Below, in pieces: positions 18,383-37,017 of a DNA stretch of 64,000 bases. This DNA comes from Chionis minor (Eukaryota; Chordata; Aves; Charadriiformes; Chionididae), in NCBI GenBank assembly GCA_013398295.1, contig VZSF01002918.1, positions 1,116,001 through 1,180,000 on the forward strand. The letters are read 5' to 3'. The translations under genes and the position numbers were made by a program. A model generated the notes under the pieces. That model did not search any database and was not told where the DNA came from. It saw only the letters and a program-made list of their open reading frames with translations. Every line of letters begins with the position of its first letter. The stretch's first letter is position 1.

Positions 18383-20578
18383 CTAGGCAAGATGACAAAG
18401 CCCCTGTTGCAGCTGCCAAAATTCACACAGATCAATGCTATCTGATATTATTTGGCCAGCTAGCTCGCTCACTCAATATCATTCCTCTGTTTTGTTTTTT
18501 TCCTAGGTTGGCCGGCAGCTGAAGATAAAATGCATTTTCACAATGATTACACACTACCATAAACGTGTGAGCAGCGCACTCAAATTCAGAGTTGTACTCT
18601 TTCCTATGATGTAGACAAATACACTTTATCAACATATTCCAAAACATAACACACAGACCCTCAAAGGGAGTTCTGGAAGGTTAAAGGAAAGGGAGGCGAT
18701 TAAAAGACAACCGGAAATCTACCAGCCGTAGGAGAAAGAATGAGTTTGCCAGCATTCAGAGGCTTCTAGCGGTCAGGATGAGTCTGAGGTCAAACCAGCG
18801 TACCTGAACAGCCACTCTCAGTCAATAACAGATGTATCACATCACCACCTGAATCACACTCATAACTAAAACTGACCTCTTTTCGTGCCTAAAGCTTCCT
18901 TGGCATCATTGTCCAGTCCCTGCTAGGAACTGCTACCGGTTGTCTTCACACAGTTGTGCAGAGCAACTAGTGCTCTCCCTGACTGAAAGTGATCAGAGCT
19001 GCAAGTGTTTTCCTCTGCAACAGAGACTCGGCATAGTGTTTCGTCTCACTTTCAATGACCAACGATTCAGCTGAGTCAAGGATGCAAACCCAACGTTGGA
19101 TGTAAAGCGATACCACCCGTGAGTTTAACCTGCCTGACATAAAAACTGAACTTTCAAGCCAGAGCTGCTGCCCAAGTCCCTTCTGGCTTTTCCTGCAATT
19201 TCCTCCTTCAAAAAAACCTTCTGACTTCTGACTATAATTTCAGGGCTTCATTTGGAAATCATCCGTAAGATCCATGCGGAAGCAAGAACACTCCATGAAT
19301 AAGCTCGAGTCACGCCAATGATTGTATTCTCTGAGAAAATACAAAGACCAGAAAATCCCTGACATTTGACAAATACCTGTGAGAAAAACAAAAGTCCATG
19401 CAACAGCACATCTGCTCCAAGAGAAAAGAAACCCTAGTGTGCTTTCTACCTGAACGGCCTCTGGTACAGTCTTTCTGAAAGTAGCCATGCCACTTGAGTA
19501 TGTCATATGCATCCCTCTCTTTCCCAGGATTTGTCTTCAAGGACAAAACGCAGAAGCAGGTCTCATTTGCCCACCTGTTCATTTCCATATCACACACCTT
19601 ATCAAAGGCCCCTTTTTCCACTACTGCAATGAAATAGTAAATTAATGCAAATTACCTTGCCTACTCACTAATGGCAAGGAACCAGTGAGGTGATTGCAGT
19701 TTGTGACTACCTTGTGAGAACAGGCTCCCCCCACTCCTCAATATTACCAAGGGCAAACAAACGTGCCTGAGGTTAATTTTTACATCACCGTTTCCTGGGG
19801 GCTTCCATTGATGTGGTGGCACAACACCATCTCCAACAACACGTGTTTTTCCACTGAAATACACTGCTATCAGCCAAGGAGCGTAAGGACCCTTTCTTGA
19901 TAGTCTGACGCAATGGATGGCCAACCCACTGGCAAGGTGACTGGGAGCCCTCACGGGACGGACTATTCAGCAGCTCAAGCTGAACAGGCTGCACTCTTCC
20001 AGCATGCTGAGGAAACGCACAAGGGCAGCTGAGCAGGTGGCCAGCCAGGAGTGACGATCTACGAGTCTTTCTGAAGTATAACCCCAAGTAGGAAGCATTT
20101 CACGTGCAGTTACAATATTAGGCTTCTATTATTGTCTTCAAAAAAAAGAACATGTTTAGATTTACTGCTGCTCACCAGAGAGGTGAGTATCACAACGTGC
20201 TTCAAAGCTGGGATTGTCCTCCTCTCAGGAAAGAAACAGTTCTCAAATTTCAGTGGTATCTGCCATAGCAAATCCACCGCAAATCCAAGGAAGGGGGCCA
20301 AACAGTGGTTTCAGAGAAGCAGAAGAAGAGCCAGCACAAGAAAAGATTAAGCTCTCATAGCTGTAGGACCTGAAAAATCATGCCAGTTTCCACAGCAGAC
20401 ATGCATTCGTCATCCTGATTGTAAAGTTTCAGCTGCCAGGATGCTGCCACTACCACACACTCCAGGAGATGTCTTGCTTTTAAGGCAGCTTTCCTGAAAA
20501 TAGCCTTCAGGGATGTTCTAGCACAACACGGCTGCAAACCCATCCCTTTGACACCCCAATCTGCACAAACAAGTGGAG
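18383..20578. other. Spacer between amylase copies; no gene seen
   Basis: I see no exon, known repeat family or RNA gene here. Several open frames on both strands have no supporting features. It separates the copy 1 promoter from the duplicated 3'-flank block of copy 2. Confidence 0.55.
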
Positions 20579-21816
20579 CCAATCTATTTCAAAGGGGCAG
20601 GAGGGCTCCCTGCCCTGGCCCTGGGGGCAAACAACAGGTTTGCAATGCCTATTAACATCCTGCCACATGGGTCTTGACACCGCTCCAGTGAGCGCAGCCA
20701 GGGGCTGCATTTGGCCAGCGTGCCCCCTGCCCTCAGCAAGGCGGTGCTGGCCACAGCGAGCGAGGCAGACAGACAGCAGGTCCAGCTTCTGCGCCAGGGA
20801 CACTACCTGGCCCCTTCCTCCGACACCATTGACCACCTTGGCAGACGCTCCCAGCTCTTGGAGAGTCCACAGGGGGAGCCCAAGTCCACCCCCAACACCC
20901 ACCCATCCTCTCTCCCACCACAAACAGGGAAACGGCCCCTAAAAGTACAGCTTGACCTCAAAGGGAAGAAATCTGGGCGTTCCTCCTCCAGTCGCCCCTC
21001 CACACTGGGTTGCGACAAGCAGTTTTGGCCAAGCAGGCATTCTGACTTAAAGCAAAGGCCACACGCTCGTGTTTACTCATGGCTGACGATGAAACGGCGA
21101 AAGCCGACAAGGCCGGGTTCCATCTGTGTAATTCTCTGAGATATTCCAAAAGAAGTGAGTCTAACGCACCACAGAGACAAGAATATGCTGTGCTTCAGCC
21201 ACCACCATGAGGTCTAAGCGATGCCTGCATATGCAGCACGCTTCTCAGGCACCTTTGGAACAGCCACAGTGAACACCCACTTGCAGCAAGGTGGTCTTGG
21301 GGCTAACGATGGAAGATCCGTGGGTTTGATTTGTACAGGCACAAACCAACAGTGAACCTGGCAACCCGCTGGCATGACTGATGTCACAGGCTGCAGCGAC
21401 TGAGTGGCACGGCCCAGCTCCCTCTGCTGACCCAGACCCCGGCTTTCGTTTGTCACAAGGAAGGGATAAACTCTCCAGTGCGTAGGCACTGTGCGTAGCT
21501 GACTGCCCACAAGGGGGCTGCTCGGGGATACAGATCTGTCCGTACAAATCTACCTTGGAAGTACTGCATTTTGACTTACCCGGGTGCTAGTTTGGGTTCT
21601 TTTTATTGATTTTCTTTTCTCCCATGTTTCTGTGACCTGGGAAATGGAGTGCTGCATTGCCTTAAAACCCACCGCTGCATGGCCACTAGTTATGATGGGA
21701 TAAACTTACAACCCAACTCATTAAGGGAAAAAGCATCACTCTTCACTTTGCTTGCCATTTATTATTCACTGATACAGAGAATCCGTCATGCTCGGATACT
21801 AGGGAATCGCATATGG
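20579..21816. repeat. 1.24-kb block B, near-identical to 11430-12667
   Basis: The second copy of the amylase 3'-flank block, in the same orientation. At its right edge it runs straight into a diverged amylase exon 10 remnant rather than into the exon 10 used by copy 2, which begins 490 bp further on. An extra AATAAA (21758-21763, minus) is included. Confidence 0.95.
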
Positions 21817-21990
21817 AGGCAACTGTAAATGTACAAACCAATGGAAGAAACTCATTTTCAACTGAGTTATAACTTGGCATCAAATTGAACTGTGCCATGT
21901 TTCAGCACAAAGGTGTCTCGGTGTCTTTTTCTTGATTTTTGGACATGCTGTTAATTTCCAGTCCAGCTTCTCCATAAAGACAAATACATT
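21817..21990 (-). pseudogene. Relic of a third amylase exon 10
   Basis: Colinear with the end of copy 1: 'gagttataacttggcatcaa' here against 'gagttacaacttggcattaa' there, continuing into 'gaactgtgcc' versus 'gaattgcaac'. The stop codon and last codons (Lys-Leu-stop region) are recognisable. Further upstream on the minus strand the similarity decays, with the frame lost by about 21900. It lies between block B and the intact exon 10 of copy 2, so it cannot be part of copy 2. I infer a remnant of a former extra amylase gene. Confidence 0.72.
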
Positions 21991-22052
21991 TCCACTTATG
22001 CACAGAGCAGCACAATTTAAAATTAAGTTATTTCAGTTTTCTCCTTTCATTT

Positions 22053-22058
22053 TTTATT
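22053..22058 (-). terminator. Candidate poly(A) signal, amylase copy 2
   Basis: The nearest AATAAA on the minus strand I see after the stop of copy 2, about 250 nt downstream. Another lies further on in block B. Confidence 0.5.
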
Positions 22059-22305
22059 AGTACTTTAATCGAATAAAATGCACCTAAAAAGCAAACAGGC
22101 ATATACCGCCTCTTCCAGATCTGCATGAGCACCACTAGCTCCGCGCTCTGTGTAGTAGCTATGCAAGTATTTCATTAATATAAGCTAACACACTGTGTTC
22201 CATTATGGTTCATTTTGTGCTGGAGACTCAAGACAATCAGACCACCTTGTACGCTATTAGTAAAAATACAGAAAAGAAGAAACACCACATTCGCAGCAGA
22301 GCTGG

Positions 22306-30472
<8,167 letters not shown>

Positions 30473-30510
30473 GCTGTGCTCTGTGATCAGTTGCGCTCTT
30501 CTTACCACCT

Positions 30511-30517
30511 ATTTATG
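30511..30517 (-). promoter_or_regulatory. TATA-like box, amylase copy 2
   Basis: CATAAAT on the minus strand about 40 nt upstream of the ATG at 30472, at the same spacing as the TATA box of copy 1. The 20 nt just upstream also read as a splice acceptor (CCTCTTGCAG, exon side starting at 30520), so a 5' noncoding exon could join here. Confidence 0.6.
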
Positions 30518-30529
30518 TTCCTGCAAGAG

Positions 30530-32740
30530 GGTAAAGTGCACATTACAAAATACACATTTAAACGCCCATCTCTGGCATCATTTTTATTTAACTTCATTTG
30601 ATTGTCATTTTGTTTGAGAACTGGATTCTATCTATGCTCTATCAACCTCCCATACTAATGGCAACTCTTTTTCTGAGATTAAAATACAGGTGTTGTCTAA
30701 TACGGGCTGTCTCTAGTGTGCAAAAGTTGTATTTTTATTAGTATAAAGCCAAAAAAATCCCCCACCTCCAAAAGGCAAAGGTGTATTTATGTAGACTGAA
30801 ATGGACATTTTGTTTCTCATTTTAATATATTTTATGTTCCTATTTATCCTTGAAAGGCCTTTTTTTTCCCCCATCTGTATTACTATAACTTGTATATATT
30901 CAGACAAGGCCTTGGAGAAGCAGCATGTTTCATATCATGAGTGGCCACAAAATCCCAGATATTTTGGAGGTCTAACATATGCGAGTCTGATATTCGTGAT
31001 ATGCATGACTTCTGTCATTCAAACAGCAGCCCTAACCTTGGAAGATCTTTCAGATACAGAACTATACTGACTCAAAACCAGAAACACTAAATGTTTAATC
31101 TCTGTACACCTGTACAACTTAGGTGGAGATATTCTTCTCCCAGAGAAGATAACGCAATGGCATGCAGAGGTTGGAAGTGCTGTGAAGCTCCATAACCAAG
31201 TCTTTTTCTCAGTGCTCAGGTAACAGAGTTCTGGAAATACACTGAAAGAGCCTTCTAGAGGAGGAAAATCACCTGCATGACCTTCTGGTAAGCTGGGCTA
31301 GGAACTATACTTCCCAATTCATTTGTATTTACTTGTATACAAACATAGATTACAAGAATATTAAAACTGCCTCTCCTTTTTCTCATCTAAAGAGAGACAC
31401 ACTCATAACAAACCGGAAGTTAAACAACTATCAAGGTTTACGTTACACTATTTAGGATCTCATTACGCACTCTTCATGTTTAGAAGTTGATTCAGAGAGT
31501 CTGATGCACAAAGCAGTCCTACAAGGAGATCTTTTGCAATCAACAGGCTGAAACCACTACTTGTCTTAAATAACAAAACGCAGAATCTTGTCACTTTCCT
31601 CTAAATATCTGTTCTTTGTAAAAGGTTATCCTAACACAGAAACAACCCAGGGCAAAGAGGGAATAAGGAGATTCCTGGGTGCCATCACAGGAGACGCCAT
31701 ACACTTCAAGGAAGGTTTAAACATGAACAGAAGAGCCTTCAGATTTGCTACATAAAAGAAGCCGGTGTCTTTTCCCGCTTTAAAGCACATTTGGGAATGC
31801 ACTGCTGAAAATTCCTATCTCTTCTAATACAGACATCCAAACAAAAGTTTATACAAAATCTTACATGATTTCTACAAAATGACCCTCATTTTTATTTCAA
31901 GGAAAGGACGATCCATATCTCTCAGTCACTGGAGCTGCACTATTTGCACTGGAGCAAATTCAAGCATAAAACATGGCAGTTTATAAATTGCTCTGCCTCC
32001 CAGAGCCTGTTGCTATCAGCTTTCACTGTACTTCACAGGCAGCCAGAGTTATTTAGAATTAATCATTTGGTAAATTTAACTTGTTTTTCTGCTTGTAAAC
32101 AAAATAATTTTAATGAAATTATTTACTTGTAGATCTTCAGTAGAGTATACAGATACATTTCAGCCATAAGCAGTTGTTCTGTGTGTTTCCGTTTTCATGA
32201 AAGAACGCCTCTTTGCCCTGATAAGAAGAACATACATTAACAGAAAACAAGCTAAGAAAGTTCAATATTCTCTGATGAGAGAAGCCATTTATCAGATTAG
32301 TAGTTTTTACTTACAGCAGTAAGCACACAAAGCAGTAAATTACACAAAGCAGTAAGAATAATATATTTTGACCCAACCAGCTCCAAGGCCTAGCGCTTGA
32401 AGAGAAGACTTAATGCAGTTTTTCGATTCTGTGAAACAGGTTTACGGCTGTGCTGGCTTCAGTAACAAGCAACAATAAGAGAATGGAGGTGTTGAAATCC
32501 CCAGCACGATGAAGGCTCCAGCTTCAAAACGCTTTTGAAACTTGGGGGAAAAAGAGAGGTCTGTATTCTTCTACAGAAGAGAGTAAAACTGACTGCAATT
32601 CAAAGAGCGAGGGAAAGAGTTGTTTCTGAAGAACACGACTGCTGCCTCGGGCTACGTGAGAACTCAGGTCAGCTCGTCTTTTACTGGGTTAAAAGTCCGT
32701 GGTGTGAAACTCAGCTCCCATCTCCGAAACAACATTTAAA
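30530..32740. other. Spacer between amylase copy 2 and CpG island; no gene seen
   Basis: AT-rich sequence without recognisable exons or known repeat family. Only short unsupported frames. Confidence 0.55.
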
Positions 32741-32744
32741 TTTG

Positions 32745-33140
32745 CGAGAGGTTTGACAGGGGCCTGCCGAAGCTTCCGACGTTAAAGGCAAGTCGTTTCC
32801 ATGTGACCTTCCGGCCGCCCCCCAACAGAAACCGCGCCCCTCAGCCGCACGGTTCGCGCAGCCGAAGCGACTCCGCTCGGGCACCCCCTTCAGAGCCATG
32901 TCCCGCCCCCGCACCGCGCTCCGCAAACCCGGAAAAGCAAAGCGGCAGAACGCAAAACCTACATTTTTGGGGCTCGCCCGTGCCGTCCGCGGCGGCCTCC
33001 GGCAGCGGCTAAGGGAGCCCAGCCCCTTCCGCCGGGGCGGAGCGGGGCGGCGCGGAGCGATTGCCCCCCCCACCCCAGCGCCCCGCGCCCCCCGCGGCGG
33101 CTCCAGCCCCGCGCCAGATTTGCCGCTGGCAAGTTGGTAG
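32745..33140. promoter_or_regulatory. Orphan CpG island between RNPC3 and amylase
   Basis: About 400 bp of very GC-rich, CpG-dense DNA in AT-rich surroundings. It contains an ETS-like CCGGAAGG joined to TCACATGG on the minus strand near 32800-32815, and GC-box-like 'ggggcggagcggggcgg' near 33035-33050. No gene with recognisable protein starts here. It lies about 2.3 kb upstream of amylase copy 2 and 6 kb beyond the RNPC3 stop. A promoter for an amylase 5' noncoding exon or an unannotated transcript are both possible. Confidence 0.6.
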
Positions 33141-36100
33141 GTGGTAAAATAAACTGCTTTATCTAAAAGCTTAATATTACACGTGGTTATGTTGAAGTCG
33201 GGTAAAATTAGATTCCGGAATATGTTTGCTCGCGAGATTTGGGAAAGGAAATCTCTCTGCATCTACTTTTTTTTAAAAAAAAAAACACCCTATTTTTTTA
33301 GAGCACCACCTTCCTGTTACCCTACTTCACTGTACTTGGTTGGCCTTTTATGCAATATTTTAATAGGTTGGTTACATACCTGTAACTCAATGTGGGCGTT
33401 AGGACGTATTGCATGTTTCCTCTATTATAAACCTTTTCACGTGTAATAAATTGAGTCACAAAGCTTTGTAAAGCGGCTCCATCCAGGTCCAGGCTAAAAA
33501 TGTGGTAGCACAAGGCAGGGTCTCACAGCTCTGAAGACTACAGTGGATTAACTGGCATTTTCTACTTTAGTGTTGCTACAGTGGCTTGGCCACACAAAGT
33601 AACAAACTAAGCTTGTAATGATCAGAAAGTATTTTCTCCTTTGACATTGCTACAGTGGCTTGGCCATAACAAGGTAACAAATGAAGCTTGTAATTATCAG
33701 AATAATGTTTCTTTTTTCATGTACAGAGCTACAACTAGAGTTAATATAAACATAAAAGGATCTCATGCCAGGAGCTGCTTGCTAGGCTGGAGTAAAAGAC
33801 TCGGGTAGAGTATTAATGTGAACTACTTAAGGAGACCAAAAGTATTTACAACGGCAAATGCGTTCTCGTCGGTCCTCCATCAAGCAGGGAGACACATTTA
33901 AGGAATAAACTAGAAGCAGCCGGAAAATGTGCTAGAAAATAATAAAGGAAAAGTGATTCTCAGTTTGACATTAGATCCCCTCTTAGCTGTCAACTTCCAA
34001 AGACATGAGGGGATAACAAAAATGCAAACGTGAAACATCTCAGTGAATTTTCCAAGTTACTATTGTTAATAAGGATAATTCAGCTCGAAACCGTTCATTT
34101 CTGAATGCACGTTCACTGCAATTCGCAGGTGACATTATAACTCCTACCTTCTCAAAACCAAAATTTCTTTTCAATACGATACAGTGAAGTCCCAAAAATT
34201 CAAAGGTTTTGAGAAAAAAAACCATTTGAAACACTGGAACTGAAGATGAGCCTTATATATCAAACTCACACTGAGTATATGTGCGTGCTTTTTTAGAATC
34301 CATCTTTAGAATTTAAAGCATCTTAGAATGACCTTCTGAATTTGGCTTTCAAAGAAAATTCTGACAGGGCACACAACTCACATTTATATACAGAAAATAA
34401 ATCTAATTTAGCTTCTGCAATCACAAGATCTTTGCTATATCAAGGAGTCGATTTATACAAGAGCACTATAGTAAAATTCATGATTGTCAGGTTATCTGTC
34501 AGCCTCAGCTTCAGAATTATAGTGGAGTATATTCAAATGTTTAATTAAATAAGAAATGTTACCATGTCTATGTCATTAGCTCATGAAGAAAAAACGTGAA
34601 ATAAGCCCGCATTCACTGTTTATGTGCAATCTCAGAAGCCTAATGACCCTGTTAAAAAAATACAGGTCATTTGACCCGAAATGTCAGATCAAACACAATT
34701 TTTCTGAGGGAAGGAAAAAAAATAAAAACCAACCAGCAGAAATTGGTATACAAAAAACCAGTTGATTGACAGAAATGAAAGCTTTGCCTTCTAACTTCAA
34801 AAAAAAGTTCTCTCAGCAGAACTGCAGATGTTTCCACAATAGATTATCAGTATTGCACAGTGCGGAGTATGTTTTATACAGAACACTCAAAAAAATTTAA
34901 AATTTTAAGCCTTTTCTTTTTCCCCCCCTCTAAGCATCATAGAGCCTTTAGAAGTTCTTATAAAACTTCTTCTCTAGTGTATTTTTCCTGGCCTATTATT
35001 CCAAATACAGATAAGATAAACTAACGAAACACTACACAGTGCACATGGGAATGCAGCAAATAAGCTAGGAGTTCCAGTAAAACCATTTTAAAGTAATCTG
35101 CTAAGTCAGTTCATATAGAAAAAACATCAAAGATACACGTATTTTGGTCCAGCAATCAATACTAGTGATTTCAGCTATTTGCAGCTGGAATGATGACAAA
35201 ACAAATGTCTTTACACCAGCCTGTTACCACACCATCAGCTATGAATTACAGAATAATTTCTTCTAAATCCATTGAACTCTATTGTCCATTAAATGCCATT
35301 GCAATGTTTCCCATGTGGTTTTACAAAGTTACACTAAACCTCCTAGTATGTAACAAATCTTACTATGTGACTGCCACAGCACTGATTTTTATTAAACGCA
35401 GTTGAACAGGGCAAGGACCAAACCTACACTGGTTTAACATTGCTTTAATTGCTACACTTGTTTTAATGGCTTTAGTCTCACTAGTGGTATTTTTCAAGAT
35501 GTGTATGAACAATGAAAGTTAATTACTAAGGGGAAAAACAGTGCCTAATTTCACAGTACAAATTTGTGCTGTCCACTAGTCCTCCGACGTAGTGTCCAAG
35601 ACAAAAAAAAGATTTACACTGAGACTATCCTTAGATTTTTCTTATCTTTTAACCCTGAAACACTAAAAGCTAAACATCACCCTCAAGGAGGTGCATGTGA
35701 ATATATAGTCTGAGTCATCTAGAATATACTGCATGGTTACAATTGGACTGTTCACCCTAGAAAAAACCCAAAACAAACAATCCACAAACAAGTCTTCCTC
35801 CACCTTCCCACTCCAAAATCCCACAACAAAACAGTAGTCAAAATGAAGAGAAAAAGGCAAAATGAAGAGAAGGGAAATAATTTATTAGAGATTTCACAGG
35901 CAAACTAGCATACATTTATCATAGAAGTCTTGTGACAATTTAAAGACATCTGGTATCTTTAAGATGAGAAAGTTTATACTCTGCCTTAAATACTTTAGAA
36001 ATGCTACTACGCACAGTTCAAGAGTCCTGATGATTACACTGCTTCTTCCCCCAGCTTGATAATACTTGAAAGAGATGGAACACAAAAGGGACCTGGAACA

Positions 36101-36765
36101 TCACAAAGGCATGTTAAAAGTAAGAACAACCAGAAAACAGTAGTATTATTCTTTCTTTTGACAACTAAATTGAAAGATGCTTAGTATTTAGAAAAGTGCT
36201 GAATGTCTGCAAAAAAGTCTGACTTAATAGATACAGGCTGCATTAATTTTATATTACGGTAAGTAAAACAATAATGTAATATGAAACCCACAAGAAAAAC
36301 ATTAGTCACTGGCAACTCTACCTCAGTGCAGAGAACAATCTAAAAAAAAAGAAAACCCAACAAAAAGCTAGCCATGATTAATAGTTGATTAGTAGTTCAA
36401 TTCCAAATAATTCATTGAAAGATAGTTAGATTTTCTTCTCTACTCAAAAAAGAAAAAGTAAGGAACATACAAACCAAGTCAACTACAGATTGTTTCTCAT
36501 ATACCAGGACAACAGTAATCATCAAATGATCTAAAATACTGGTCAACTCTTTAGTATTATTAAGAATTGCTCTGCAACATACTTTAACGAACATAGTATT
36601 ACTTAAAGAAAAACAAGACAAAATCCTCAGTGTAAGCTCAGCACAGCTCCACACACATCAGTGGAACACTGCCAGCTCATACAAGCTAAGGAATTCGACC
36701 ACAGATTAGCAAATTATATGACCTTTGAGGAAGAAGGTGGAGGCCACCTTTTAAGACTTGGAACC
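33141..36765. other. Intergenic; no gene seen
   Basis: AT-rich sequence holding one local tandem duplication (annotated separately) and no recognisable exon. It may include the far end of a long RNPC3 3'UTR if the distal poly(A) signal at 36766 is not used. Confidence 0.5.
33572..33716. repeat. Tandem duplication, two units of about 74 bp
   Basis: 'ttgctacagtggcttggcca' occurs at 33573 and again at 33647, each followed by 'aacaaa.gaagcttgtaat.atcag'-like sequence. The two units are diverged at several positions, so the duplication is not recent. Confidence 0.85.
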
Positions 36766-36771
36766 TTTATT
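36766..36771 (-). terminator. RNPC3: Candidate distal poly(A) signal of RNPC3
   Basis: AATAAA on the minus strand about 180 nt downstream of the USSE. It would end a distal 3'UTR exon starting at 37017. Confidence 0.4.
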
Positions 36772-37017
36772 ATGTCTATTCACACAACACAGACAACTCA
36801 GCGTTTGTTTTTCTTCCCCCCTGAAGAAGTGCCCTTTGCTTTTAAAATTACCAGATATTTCAAGCTCTAAAACATGTAAACTCCTCCCCACATCTACTCT
36901 ATATGAAAACTTAGATGTAGTTGAGTGCTATGGGAAACATTGCACAAAAAAAGGATACAACAAGAAAGGATACACTCTGCATGACAGTATTACTGCAGTA
37001 TTTACGCAGGAATGTTT
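36772..37017 (-). other. RNPC3: Candidate alternative 3'UTR exon of RNPC3
   Basis: The minus strand reads TTCTGCTGTTCTTCTTTAG, a strong polypyrimidine tract and AG, giving an exon start at 37017. The USSE follows 44 nt inside. A donor (AAG|GTATGG) lies at 39812, 13 nt after the RNPC3 stop codon. Splicing 39812 to 37017 would leave the protein unchanged and replace the proximal poly(A) site by a distal one. Inferred from sequence and from the known organisation of RNPC3 regulation; no transcript evidence was available. Confidence 0.6.
36950..36973 (-). promoter_or_regulatory. RNPC3: USSE: tandem U12-type 5' splice-site element
   Basis: Two perfect copies of GTATCCTTT on the minus strand (36973-36965 and 36958-36950) are separated by the six bases CTTGTT. 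Each resembles the U12-type 5' splice site that base-pairs with U11 snRNA. Tandem copies placed just inside a 3' splice site are the U11 snRNP-binding splicing enhancer known from the genes for U11-48K and U11/U12-65K (RNPC3), where U11 binding activates the upstream 3' splice site as negative feedback. Position, strand and neighbouring acceptor all fit. Confidence 0.82.

Noticed and set aside
19930..20045. CR1-like wording such as 'gctgaacaggctgcac'
   Set aside because: Too short and out of the usual CR1 order to support a call.
32711..33262. 183-codon minus-strand frame
   Set aside because: Covers the CpG island, where stop codons are rare by composition. No recognisable domain.
36950..36973. 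Tandem GTATCCTTT as donors of real U12-type introns
   Set aside because: Two donors 15 nt apart in a noncoding 3' region with no U12 branch-site/acceptor pair downstream fit a U11-binding enhancer better than true minor introns.
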